Source: Pseudoalteromonas sp. N1230-9 (GTDB taxonomy: Bacteria; Pseudomonadota; Gammaproteobacteria; Enterobacterales; Alteromonadaceae). Taken from it: a stretch of 64,000 nt of DNA. Numbering within the stretch: position 1 is the stretch's first letter; every line of letters starts with the position of its first letter. The stretch spans positions 3,102,001 to 3,166,000 of the forward strand of contig NZ_CP090419.1 of assembly GCF_032716425.1 (NCBI RefSeq). Direction: 5' to 3'. The notes under the pieces are model-generated. The model was not told where the DNA came from. It was given only the letters and a program-made list of their open reading frames with translations, and did no database searches. Both the position numbers and the translations under genes were made by a program. This document shows, piece after piece, positions 37,504 to 45,871 of the stretch.

Positions 37504-38475
37504 TTAACCTCGATTATGTGCTCGGTTGTAATCTATTTCAGGCCCTTTTGGCACAACTTGGGTTGGGTTAATCATGGTGTGGCTAAAATAGTAATGACGT
37601 TTTATATGATAAAAATCAACGGTCTTACTCACACCTTCAATTTGATATAACTCACGCAAATAGTTGCTGATCGCCGGATAGCTCTCGATAGTATGCAAAT
37701 TACATTTAAAATGCCCCACATACACACTGTCGAAGCGAATTAAAGTGGTGAATAAACGCCAATCAGCTTCTGTCAGTGTCTCACCCACTAAATAACGATT
37801 AGCAGTTAAACGTTGCTCAATTTTATCTAAAGCGGCAAAAAGATCATCAAAGGCTTCTGTGTATGCGTCTTGCGTTGTTGCAAAGCCCGCACGATACACG
37901 CCGTTATTAATGTTGTGATAAACAAACTCATTAACTTCATCAATTTCAGAGCGTAGCGACTGTGGATAAAAATCTCGCTCATTACCTGTAAGAGTATTAA
38001 ACGCAATATTGAACATACGAATAATTTCAGCAGACTCATTACTGACAATACGCTGCGTTTTTTTATCCCACAGTACGGGAACCGTCACACGGCCTGAATA
38101 ATCAGCTTTATTACGCGTATAAATTTGATGCATAAAGTCGCTATTGAAAAGTGCATCACCGGTGCTGTGATTGTCTTTATCAAACGTCCAGCCGTGCTCT
38201 AGCATATCAGGGCTTACAACCGACACACTGATATAATCTTCCAGGCCTTTTAAATGGCGAAAAATCAAAGTGCGATGCGCCCAAGGACAGGCTAAAGAGA
38301 CATAAAGGTGGTAGCGATCTTTTTCTGCTTTAAAGCCAGCATCACCACTTGGTCCTGCACTGCCATCTGCGGTGATCCAGTTACGTAACTGGGCTGCCTC
38401 TCGCTTAAATTCACCTTGGTTGTTGTCTGTGTCGTACCATTTATCTTGCCATTGGCCATTTACTAGTAATCCCAC
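37504..38475 (-). CDS. yqjG: Glutathionyl-hydroquinone reductase (YqjG/ECM4 type)
   Basis: 323 residues; Xi-class glutathione transferase that reduces glutathionyl-hydroquinones using the catalytic Cys in SLACPWAHRTLIFR. Other family motifs are TVPVLWDKKTQRIVSNESAEIIRM and EADWRLFTTLIRFD, each in the expected order. The pirin gene lies nine bases upstream in the same direction, so they probably form an operon. In E. coli yqjG and the pirin yhaK are also close neighbours. Confidence 0.9.
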   Translation of the reverse strand: MGLLVNGQWQDKWYDTDNNQGEFKREAAQLRNWITADGSAGPSGDAGFKAEKDRYHLYVSLACPWAHRTLIFRHLKGLEDYISVSVVSPDMLEHGWTFDKDNHSTGDALFNSDFMHQIYTRNKADYSGRVTVPVLWDKKTQRIVSNESAEIIRMFNIAFNTLTGNERDFYPQSLRSEIDEVNEFVYHNINNGVYRAGFATTQDAYTEAFDDLFAALDKIEQRLTANRYLVGETLTEADWRLFTTLIRFDSVYVGHFKCNLHTIESYPAISNYLRELYQIEGVSKTVDFYHIKRHYYFSHTMINPTQVVPKGPEIDYNRAHNRG

Positions 38476-38484
38476 AATAACCTC

Positions 38485-39327
38485 CTATAGTGTGCCAAAT
38501 TTACCTTGTTGATAGTCTTGTACTGCCTGATGTAATTCTGCTTGAGTCGTCATTACAAACGGGCCCATGTGAGCGATTGGTTGCTTAAGTGGCGAGCCTG
38601 CTAGTATCAAAACCCCCGCACCGATTTGCGAGTTAAATTCAATGTCACTACCTGGTTCTAAAATCAGTAAGCTTCCCGCTTTAACTGGACCGCCCTGTTC
38701 AGTATGAATTTCTCCGGTATGGATATAAATCATCATCTTAGTTTGTGTAAGCGGTGCATGGTAAAACTGCGTACCAGCGGGTAAAGTCACATCAGCAAGC
38801 ATGCCGTCAGCTGCGAGATCTTGTAGGCTAGATACCTGCTCTTCACCAGCAAATTGCCAGCTTCCTGCCAACGCTTTAAGCTCAACACCCTGCTCATTTT
38901 GAGTCGTTGGCGCTGGCGCTTCAGTGGTATCTTGATATCGCGGCGCTCTTAGCTTCTCGGCACTTGGCATATTGAGCCAAACCTGAAAGCCGTGCATGCC
39001 TTCTTTGGCATCTGCTAATGGCATTTCACTGTGAATGACACCAAAACCGGTACTCATCCACTGCACATCGCCAGCACGAATGGCTTTTTTGTTACCCATT
39101 TGATCTTGGTGCTCAAAACCTCCTTTAATAATATACGTAAAAGTTTCAATACCACGATGGGGATGCGCGGGAAAACCACCCATAAAATCACTGTGATCAT
39201 CTGACTTAAGTTCATCGATCATTAAAAAAGGATCTAAATACTTGCCATCAAAGCCCGGAATACGGCTGATGTTTACACCATCACCATCTTGTGTGGCATG
39301 GCTATTTAACTGTTGAATCACTTTCAT
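38485..39327 (-). CDS. Pirin family protein (YhaK/YhhW-like)
   Basis: 280 residues; bicupin metalloprotein. The N-terminal cupin has the metal ligands in HPHRGIET and GFGVIHSEMP, with PFLMIDE upstream. Bacterial pirins such as YhhW act as quercetinases or redox sensors; E. coli YhaK appears to sense oxidative stress. A role together with YqjG in handling quinones is plausible but inferred. Confidence 0.85.
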   Translation of the reverse strand: MKVIQQLNSHATQDGDGVNISRIPGFDGKYLDPFLMIDELKSDDHSDFMGGFPAHPHRGIETFTYIIKGGFEHQDQMGNKKAIRAGDVQWMSTGFGVIHSEMPLADAKEGMHGFQVWLNMPSAEKLRAPRYQDTTEAPAPTTQNEQGVELKALAGSWQFAGEEQVSSLQDLAADGMLADVTLPAGTQFYHAPLTQTKMMIYIHTGEIHTEQGGPVKAGSLLILEPGSDIEFNSQIGAGVLILAGSPLKQPIAHMGPFVMTTQAELHQAVQDYQQGKFGTL

Positions 39328-39409
39328 AACTTTACTCCCGTAAATTGTATGAAATGATTGTAGGCGCTAATTTAACTAACAACTATGCGTAAAAGTCGCG
39401 CCAATCATT

Positions 39410-40378
39410 CTATTTATGAGAATGCTCATTTTGCTGCTTAGTTAACCTATCAGCCACAGTTGCTCCGCGCTCGCCAACTTCTTTTACTGGCCCTACAGTA
39501 CTATCAATCAGTGTTTGTTGCTCTGTACTGGCATTAATCGCCGCCCCAAAAATAATGATATAAGCACTGATATAAAGCCACATCAGCATGATCACTACAC
39601 CACCTAACGAGCCATACGTCTCGTTGTAGCTTGCAAATTGTGAGACATAATATGAAAAGCCAATGGATGCGACGATCCACAGTAACGTGGCAAGTATTGA
39701 GCCTGGGGTGATCCAACGCCATTTTGCAGGAGTGCGATGAGGTGCGTACCGATATAAAAATGCTAAAGCGCAGTTAAAAATAATGGCTAATAGTGGCCAA
39801 GTAATAAGCTTAATCATTAAATCAATAAGCTCTGTTAGACCAACTAAGTTTAGTACTATGGGTAAAATACCAATGATCAACAACGCCACCAGCGCAACAA
39901 CAATCGCGCCCAGTGAAAATAGAAAACGTACCAGTAACGCCACAAAGAACTGTCGTTTGTTATATTGATGATAGGTAATGTTACAAGCTGTAATGAGTGC
40001 TTGGCAGCCTTTGCTACTACTCCAAACAGTCAATAACAAAGTACCTATTGCACTCATACTTAATACTTTTTGCGACTGCTGTGTCACCTCACTGACTTGC
40101 ATCAGAATAATATCGCGACTACTGGTTGGTAAGATGGCAATCACTTTATCAAGTTGATCATGAATGTCGGTTGGTGAAGCAAAATAAGCATAAACAGACA
40201 CTATCGCAGCCAAAGCGGGAAAAATAGCCAATAGCGCATAAAATGCAACACCAGCCGCCACAAAAGATAAATTATCTTGTGATAAATTATGGTAAACCCG
40301 CTTGCTAATATCCCACCAACCTCGCATTGGAATTTCTACCGGCGAGTGAGCCTGAAAACCGCGATTGTCTTTAATCAT
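39410..40378 (-). CDS. YihY/virulence factor BrkB family membrane protein
   Basis: 322 residues with about six membrane segments. FVAAGVAFYALLAIFPALAA and the C-terminal YGSLGGVVIMLMWLYISAYI are typical of YihY (formerly mis-called RNase BN). Function is unknown. The frame opens at 40483, but ATG 40378 has AGGT six bases upstream and gives the usual N-terminus. It is divergent from the MscS gene. Confidence 0.82.
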   Translation of the reverse strand: MIKDNRGFQAHSPVEIPMRGWWDISKRVYHNLSQDNLSFVAAGVAFYALLAIFPALAAIVSVYAYFASPTDIHDQLDKVIAILPTSSRDIILMQVSEVTQQSQKVLSMSAIGTLLLTVWSSSKGCQALITACNITYHQYNKRQFFVALLVRFLFSLGAIVVALVALLIIGILPIVLNLVGLTELIDLMIKLITWPLLAIIFNCALAFLYRYAPHRTPAKWRWITPGSILATLLWIVASIGFSYYVSQFASYNETYGSLGGVVIMLMWLYISAYIIIFGAAINASTEQQTLIDSTVGPVKEVGERGATVADRLTKQQNEHSHK

Positions 40379-40502
40379 ATGTGACCTAAAAAATTGCTTC
40401 GATAACTGCATAAAGGTGCAAACAACTTGCCAGTCGTAATGGCGCCTAATTTGCATTGAACTAAGCTTATAAGAGTAAAGCAATTATCCATGGAGCGGTG
40501 CT

Positions 40503-41576
40503 ATGAGCTATTATTTAATTTTTAAAAATCAATTAGCTAACTTGCTGATATCGAACACATCTGTAGTACCAAAGGCGGTCAACGATAGTTTATCTTGGCA
40601 AGATTTAAACTCACAAGTTACGCAGTTTTTACACACTGCATGGCAAATGTTACCTGCTCTGACACTAGGTATTACAGCGATTATTATCTGCTACTTATTA
40701 GCTCGCCCTTTATCGTATTTATTAATAAAACCACTTGGTTTTGTAAGTGAAAGCAAGCTATTACATGTGGTAACACGGCGTTTTTTTAGCATCATTATCA
40801 TCTTATTTGGTGTGTACTTATTTTTGCGTCTTGCAGGGCTCACCAGTTTTGCCGTGGCAATTATGAGCGGAACTGGCTTAGTCGGACTTATTTTAGGTTT
40901 TGCTTTTCGAGATATTGCCGAAAACTTTATCTCAAGTATGCTGCTCAGTGTGCAGCGCCCTTTTCGTATTGATGATGTTATCGAAGTGGATGGTCGCTTA
41001 GGGGTAGTTAAAAAGGTTACGGCTCGCGCTACTACTTTGGTTGATTTTGATGGCAACCACATTCAAATTCCCAATGCGAGCGTGTATAAAAACGTGATTA
41101 AAAACCTCACTGCCAACCCCAAAATGCGAGGCCATTTTACTGTTGGTATTGGTTACGATAATGACATTCGCTATGCCCAACAATTAGCAATGAAGGTGGT
41201 TAATCAAAACCCTGCTGTTATTAATGATCCACCGAGTCAGGTCTTGATTGAATCGCTTGGCTCTGCCACTCTCAACTTAACAATATATTTTTGGGTAAAT
41301 AGCAGCGAACATAGCACTGTTAAAGTCGCCTCACAATTAATGCGAGAGCTGGTCAATACTTACTTAGCCGAGCAAATAAGCATGCCTGATGATGCCCGCG
41401 AGCGAATTATTTTAAATAGCGATAACGATCAACCAAGCAATACCGAAAGTGCGCCTATAAAAACAACAAAATCACTCGACGACCACAGCCTTGATGACGT
41501 GAGCAGTGACGCCGATGATATTCGCGAACAGGCCGATCAATCTCGCGACCCTGAACAGGGGAGTAATATAATTTAA
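40503..41576 (+). CDS. MscS-family mechanosensitive ion channel
   Basis: 357 residues. Three membrane helices in the first 150 residues; the pore-lining third helix is glycine/alanine-rich (AIMSGTGLVGLILGFAFRD), followed by IAENFISSMLLSVQRPF and the beta domain FRIDDVIEVDGRLGVV. Such channels open on osmotic downshock. The C-terminal 45 residues form an Asp-rich, probably disordered tail (DDHSLDDVSSDADDI), which is unusual for MscS proper. Confidence 0.88.
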   Translation: MSYYLIFKNQLANLLISNTSVVPKAVNDSLSWQDLNSQVTQFLHTAWQMLPALTLGITAIIICYLLARPLSYLLIKPLGFVSESKLLHVVTRRFFSIIIILFGVYLFLRLAGLTSFAVAIMSGTGLVGLILGFAFRDIAENFISSMLLSVQRPFRIDDVIEVDGRLGVVKKVTARATTLVDFDGNHIQIPNASVYKNVIKNLTANPKMRGHFTVGIGYDNDIRYAQQLAMKVVNQNPAVINDPPSQVLIESLGSATLNLTIYFWVNSSEHSTVKVASQLMRELVNTYLAEQISMPDDARERIILNSDNDQPSNTESAPIKTTKSLDDHSLDDVSSDADDIREQADQSRDPEQGSNII

Positions 41577-41588
41577 AGTACTTGAGAA

Positions 41589-41744
41589 CTAAGTTTCATC
41601 ATTGGGTTTATCTTGCATAGCGCGTTTAAACCCTTTGACTGACGTCCCTAAATCTCCACCTATTCGAGATAGTTTTTTGGTGCCAAATAGAAGCACCACA
41701 ATTGCGGCAATAATGGCTAATTGCCAAACACTAATTCCTGCCAT
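41589..41744 (-). CDS. tatA: TatA/TatE-like protein translocase subunit (short)
   Basis: A 51-residue gene. It starts [11 protein letters not shown], has one membrane helix ending [10 protein letters not shown], then RIGGDLG and an amphipathic helix SVKGFKRAM, and ends DKPNDET. This matches the TatA/TatE N-terminal module: short TM, FGTKKL hinge, amphipathic helix. The long C-terminal tail is nearly absent, as in some minimal TatA proteins. AGAGG lies six bases before the ATG. No tatB or tatC is nearby, so it is a lone copy like E. coli tatE, and the main tatABC operon should be elsewhere. It follows the TonB receptor, separated by a terminator. Confidence 0.88.
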   Translation of the reverse strand: MAGISVWQLAIIAAIVVLLFGTKKLSRIGGDLGTSVKGFKRAMQDKPNDET

Positions 41745-41758
41745 AACAACCTCTTTTT

Positions 41759-41786
41759 AAATTAAAAGCGCCCATGACAGGCGCTT
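41759..41786 (-). terminator. Terminator after the TonB-dependent receptor gene
   Basis: On the minus strand AAGCGCC, a seven-base loop and GGCGCTT are followed by TTAATTT. It separates the receptor gene from the tatA-like gene, which therefore probably has its own promoter or receives read-through. Confidence 0.7.
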
Positions 41787-41815
41787 GTACAACACTAACA
41801 TTAGGAATAATAAAA

Positions 41816-44632
41816 TTAGAAACTAGCTCGAACCCCCAAGGCAACTTGAGTACCGAAACGCTCAAGATAACTAACTTGGTCAGTACGCTTGGTGTAACCC
41901 CAATAACGCTCATTCGTTAAGTTCGTTGCTTCGGCAAACACAGTGAATTGATCACTGATGTTATAGCTCATGCTGGCATCTAACTGACCATAATCAGAGA
42001 TCCAATATGGACCACCCCATGCATCAGGATCCGACAAGAATTTGCTGCGCCAGTTATACGCTAAACGCGCTTGGAAACCATATTGTTCATAGTAAACCAC
42101 GGCGTTATATGAATTTTTCGACATGCCTCTAAATGGTAAGCCTGACTCTTTCAGCTCTGGCTCATCATAGCTACTGTCAACATAGGTGTAATTAAGCTGA
42201 AAACCTAAGCCATTGAAAGGTTCTGGTAATAAGTTTTCAAGCGATTGCTGATAAGCAAACTCAGCCCCTTTGATAGTTGCACCGTACTTACTCTTACCAG
42301 GGTAAGATGCAAAGTAACGTACACCTTCAATTTCAACAGGGCTTTCTACGTAATCGATAAATGATTTCAGGTCTTTTACGAACACCCCACCACTTAACGA
42401 GCTACTGTCTTCAAAGTACCACTCCAAGGTCATATCGGCTTGATTTGCTTCTTCTGGTGTTAACGATGAATCGCCCATAGAAAGTTGTGGTAAACCTTCG
42501 CGATACGTATCAAAGTTTGGCGCAAGCCATGGGCGTAAATAGCCTAACGATGGGCGGCTAATCACTTGTGCCGCAGAAAAACGGTAAATCAAATCATCGG
42601 TAATACTAAGCTTAAAGTTCATGCTTGGTAAAATGTTGCTGTAGTCTCCTTTAAATGATTGCTCAACGGTTTCGCGCCAACCATTTTCAAGTGGTTTACC
42701 ATCCACTTGTAACTCAATTAACGAAAGGTCATACACTGACCCTTTAGAGCTCACTTCTGTTTGCGAACCACGAATACCGACGTTTAACATATACGGCATG
42801 TTTGCAAGGGTGCTTTCGAGCGTCACTTGCGCATACGCGGTAAGAACTTCTTCGGTTACCTCATAAGTGCCCGATGAATTAAGTGATGCAACAATGCTCT
42901 TATCGGTCGCTTCAGCATTAATTGAACGATAATAAGCAAGTAACTTATCGTAATCGAAACTTGGCCATGGCTCAGGCGTAATGCTACTTTCACCTTCTAA
43001 GAAGTTATCGAAGTTCGCCTCAACAAACACATCGCTTGGGATTTCAAAGAGGTTAAAGTCACCAACATTCACCACGGTGCTGTCATCAAATTCATAACCA
43101 TCACGCTCTAAATATTGACCACCATTACTAAATTGGCTGGCATTTTTTGATGCATATTCAAGTTGACTCTTAGTTTGTTCAAGGTAAGTTAAACCAAAAT
43201 CAACACGGGTAACTAAATCACTTTCCGGCACAAACGTACCGGTAAACTTAAAGTCATTAACCGTGTCTTCAACCCCAGTACCTGTATTACGGCTATAGTG
43301 AGCACCGTAAGATTGATCCGCAGTTAAGCCTGGCGATAAGGTCACATCTGGTAGCATATTACCTGTGGTGTAATCAATCCCAATTGAGTCAATAAAACCA
43401 CGCGCAACAATAAAGCGGTTATCACCCCCGTTTTCATTTTTCGCTTTTGAATGTGCAACATCTACAGCCAGTGTTAGACCATCCATTGGATACCATTTGG
43501 CATTAAGGGCAAACTGATAAGTATCGGTTTTACGAGGGTTGGTTAAGTTAAGTAGCTCCACCATTGTGTTACCGGTTTGCGTCATTGATACTACACGGCC
43601 TGTGTCATCAAATTCTGCATCAGTAAACACTGGCGTGCCTGGCGTCCAGCTTTCATCATAGTTAACAAAACCAATTTGATAGCGATGACCGTCAGTATTG
43701 TAACGTGAATAAAGAGCATCAAAGTTAATATCTAGGGTATCTGTTGGACGCCATTGCATTGCTAACGTTGCACCGACGCGTTCACGCACATCCTGCGCGT
43801 TCGCAAAATACATGTAGCTCGGGATTTTTGAGGCAAATATTTCACTTTGCCCATCAATTTCTCCGTTACCGTTCATGTCGACTGGCACACCTGCGCTGTC
43901 TGCTCCCCAACCTTCTTCTTCGTCAAAAAAGCCGCTTGCTGAGTATGTGTCTGCACGTAAGGTTTTCTTAGAATACGCACCCGAGAAAAGCACACCAAAG
44001 GTATCATCATTAAAGTTGTCACCGATGATGAATGAAGCATGTGGATGTACATCGCCTGTTCGCGATTCATAAATCCCCTTTGCTGAAGCGCTCAAGGTAA
44101 AGCCATCTTGGTCTAGTGGTTTACGCGTTTCGATATCAACAACTGCACCAATGCCCCCTTCAATTAAGCGTGCTTCTGGTGACTTATACACTTGAAGTGC
44201 TCCGACTAATTCTGAAGCAATTGTATCAAAGTTAAAGTCGCGGCCTGAGTTTTCAGACGCCAGCTTACGACCATTCAACGTGGTAATGTTGTAGCCGCCA
44301 CCTAAACCACGCACTAAAATATTTTGCCCTTCACCGCCATTACGGGTAATGGTGATGCCCGGAATACGCTGCAATGCTTCGGCTAAATTTTCATCTGGGA
44401 ACTTACCGATGTCATCAGCGACAACGACGTCAACGACTGTCGTTGCTTCTTTCTTTCGAAAGTTTGATTCTTTAATACTGCTACGGATCCCTGTAACTTC
44501 AATAACCTCAACATCCTCTTCGGCCTTACTATCGTTTTCTTGTTGTTGAGCCGTCGCAGCGAAACTGACTGATGAGGCCAGAATCGAGCTTATCAACACG
44601 CTCAAATATGTTTTTCTAGTTGTTGTTGCCAT
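41816..44632 (-). CDS. TonB-dependent receptor, probably for GalNAc-containing oligosaccharides
   Basis: 938 residues. A signal peptide (about 1-28, cleavage near AATA-QQQ) precedes the TonB box region EDVEVIEVTGIRSSI. The plug domain has FPDENLAEALQRIPGITI and RGLGGGYNITTLNGR, and a 22-strand barrel ends in aromatic Phe (GVRASF). It belongs to the long carbohydrate type common in Alteromonadales and Xanthomonadales. Substrate is inferred from its place beside the GalNAc genes and from repeated CTTTCGA motifs in its upstream region. A counterpart outer-membrane receptor is known in Shewanella GalNAc loci. Confidence 0.88.
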   Translation of the reverse strand: MATTTRKTYLSVLISSILASSVSFAATAQQQENDSKAEEDVEVIEVTGIRSSIKESNFRKKEATTVVDVVVADDIGKFPDENLAEALQRIPGITITRNGGEGQNILVRGLGGGYNITTLNGRKLASENSGRDFNFDTIASELVGALQVYKSPEARLIEGGIGAVVDIETRKPLDQDGFTLSASAKGIYESRTGDVHPHASFIIGDNFNDDTFGVLFSGAYSKKTLRADTYSASGFFDEEEGWGADSAGVPVDMNGNGEIDGQSEIFASKIPSYMYFANAQDVRERVGATLAMQWRPTDTLDINFDALYSRYNTDGHRYQIGFVNYDESWTPGTPVFTDAEFDDTGRVVSMTQTGNTMVELLNLTNPRKTDTYQFALNAKWYPMDGLTLAVDVAHSKAKNENGGDNRFIVARGFIDSIGIDYTTGNMLPDVTLSPGLTADQSYGAHYSRNTGTGVEDTVNDFKFTGTFVPESDLVTRVDFGLTYLEQTKSQLEYASKNASQFSNGGQYLERDGYEFDDSTVVNVGDFNLFEIPSDVFVEANFDNFLEGESSITPEPWPSFDYDKLLAYYRSINAEATDKSIVASLNSSGTYEVTEEVLTAYAQVTLESTLANMPYMLNVGIRGSQTEVSSKGSVYDLSLIELQVDGKPLENGWRETVEQSFKGDYSNILPSMNFKLSITDDLIYRFSAAQVISRPSLGYLRPWLAPNFDTYREGLPQLSMGDSSLTPEEANQADMTLEWYFEDSSSLSGGVFVKDLKSFIDYVESPVEIEGVRYFASYPGKSKYGATIKGAEFAYQQSLENLLPEPFNGLGFQLNYTYVDSSYDEPELKESGLPFRGMSKNSYNAVVYYEQYGFQARLAYNWRSKFLSDPDAWGGPYWISDYGQLDASMSYNISDQFTVFAEATNLTNERYWGYTKRTDQVSYLERFGTQVALGVRASF

Positions 44633-44752
44633 GATGATTTCCTGTTTTTAATGTTCAGTTTTTTTCACCATTAAAATGGTAATGAGTAAGGCCTTATATT
44701 TAATCTATAACAAAATGAAACAATCTAGCAACAATAAATTACCTTATGAAAC

Positions 44753-44845
44753 TTTCGATAGTTACGAAATGAGTTTTATATATGAATAAAATGGCTTCAA
44801 ATGCCTTTAAATATGGGAATTTAATTTCGAAAGTTACGATAATGA
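44753..44845 (-). promoter_or_regulatory. Two near-identical repeats upstream of the TonB receptor (candidate AgaR sites)
   Basis: TTTCGATAGTTACGAAATGA at 44753-44772 and TTTCGAAAGTTACGATAATG (plus A) at 44825-44845 share nearly every base and lie 72 bases apart. Both lie 120-210 bases before the receptor start. A similar sequence, TTTCAAACCTTACGAATTT, occurs at 45811-45829 before agaP. The shared pattern TTTCRAA..TTACGAA suits a DeoR-type operator; published AgaR sites also contain TTTC repeats. Confidence 0.55.
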
Positions 44846-44894
44846 TTTTTTTTAAAGATTTTCTTCCGGTGGGCTGGCACGATCTATTTTGGAT

Positions 44895-44922
44895 AATAAA
44901 AAAGGCGGCAAAAGCCACCTTT
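44895..44922 (-). terminator. Terminator after agaR
   Basis: On the minus strand AAAGGTGGC, loop TTTT, GCCGCCTTTTTTATT forms a nine-pair stem with one G-U pair followed by a T-rich run. It closes the agaR transcript before the receptor's upstream region. Confidence 0.8.
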
Positions 44923-44946
44923 CATCAATCCTATTTAACTAGAGAG

Positions 44947-45711
44947 TTAAACAGTAATCACTTCGATACCTAAGCTCGTTAATGATTCAACGAACTCTGC
45001 TGGCATATTTTTATCGGTGACCAGCACATCGATTGATTTAAGCGGCAATACATTATACAAAGCACGCTTACCAAATTTACTTGAATCTGTGACTGCAATG
45101 ACTTTATCTGCGCGGGTGCACATGGTGCGATTCAACATTGCCTCGGGCTCATAATGGGTGGTGATCCCCGCTTCTGAGTCGATACCATCAACCCCTAAAA
45201 TAACCTTTTTAAAGTTATATTTGCTAAGTGCTTGCTCGACTTCATTTGAGTAAAAAGACATTGATTTCTTTCGCAATTGCCCACCCAGCATAAACACATT
45301 TGCATCTTCAATATCAGCCAGTACATGGGCAATATTAAGGCCGTTTGTCATCACCGTAAGGCCCTGCTTATTGGTTAATGCTTTGGCAACTTCTTCTGTG
45401 GTGGTGCCAGAATCAATAATTAATGAATCGCCATCATCAACCAAACTTGCCACAGCTTTCGCTAATAACACTTTCACAGCGTAGTTTTCGTTATGCTTAT
45501 CTTTTACCGAAAGCTCTTTAGCCAATTTATCGCAGGCAATTGCCCCACCACGAGAACGGACAACTAAGCCTCGTTTACCGAGCTCGTTAAGATCATGGCG
45601 AATGCTAACCTCCGAAATATCAAAGGTCTTTGCCAGATCTTTAACATTTACTTTGCCATTTTCCTCGGTCATCAGAACGATTTTTTGTCTTCTTTCTATT
45701 GTGGTTAGCAT
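44947..45711 (-). CDS. agaR: DeoR-family transcriptional regulator (AgaR-like)
   Basis: 254 residues. N-terminal winged helix-turn-helix of the DeoR type (ERRQKIVLMTEENGKVNVKD, then FDISEVSIRHDLNELGKRG), followed by the sugar-phosphate-sensing DeoRC domain (IDSGTTTEEVAKAL, MTNGLNIAHVL, FMLGGQLRKKSMSF, GVDGID). In Enterobacteria and Shewanella, AgaR represses GalNAc genes and is released by a phosphorylated amino sugar. The specificity here is inferred from position: it is divergent from agaP and next to the receptor. Symbol assigned by context. Confidence 0.85.
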   Translation of the reverse strand: MLTTIERRQKIVLMTEENGKVNVKDLAKTFDISEVSIRHDLNELGKRGLVVRSRGGAIACDKLAKELSVKDKHNENYAVKVLLAKAVASLVDDGDSLIIDSGTTTEEVAKALTNKQGLTVMTNGLNIAHVLADIEDANVFMLGGQLRKKSMSFYSNEVEQALSKYNFKKVILGVDGIDSEAGITTHYEPEAMLNRTMCTRADKVIAVTDSSKFGKRALYNVLPLKSIDVLVTDKNMPAEFVESLTSLGIEVITV

Positions 45712-45736
45712 AGCTGTCCTGTTGTTTTAATAGCTG

Positions 45737-45831
45737 CTTTCAAATTTGTAGTTCAATATTACACAATTTACAGTTTCAAAGCCAAACTTAGTTTTGAAAC
45801 AAAATATAACTTTCAAACCTTACGAATTTTG
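45737..45831. promoter_or_regulatory. agaR-agaP intergenic control region with CTTTCAAA repeats
   Basis: Contains CTTTCAAA at 45737-45744, an inverted repeat GTTTCAAA / TTTGAAAC at 45773-45800 (12-base spacer), and CTTTCAAACCTTACGAATTT at 45810-45829. These related half-sites fill the divergent region and are good candidates for AgaR binding, controlling agaR itself and agaP. The in-frame TTG at 45794 lies inside this region, which argues against it as the agaP start. Confidence 0.55.
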
Positions 45832-45871
45832 TTTTATGATTATTTCACAACAAACTTCTTTGGTGACAAAA

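Noticed and set aside
41731..41913. A 60-codon minus-strand frame between the receptor and the TatA-like gene
   Set aside because: It is an out-of-frame shadow covering the receptor's 3' end and a terminator, and it overlaps the better-supported TatA-like gene.
44782..44973. A 63-codon plus-strand frame upstream of the receptor
   Set aside because: It covers the repeated CTTTCGA-type sites and the agaR terminator and has no ribosome site or domain.
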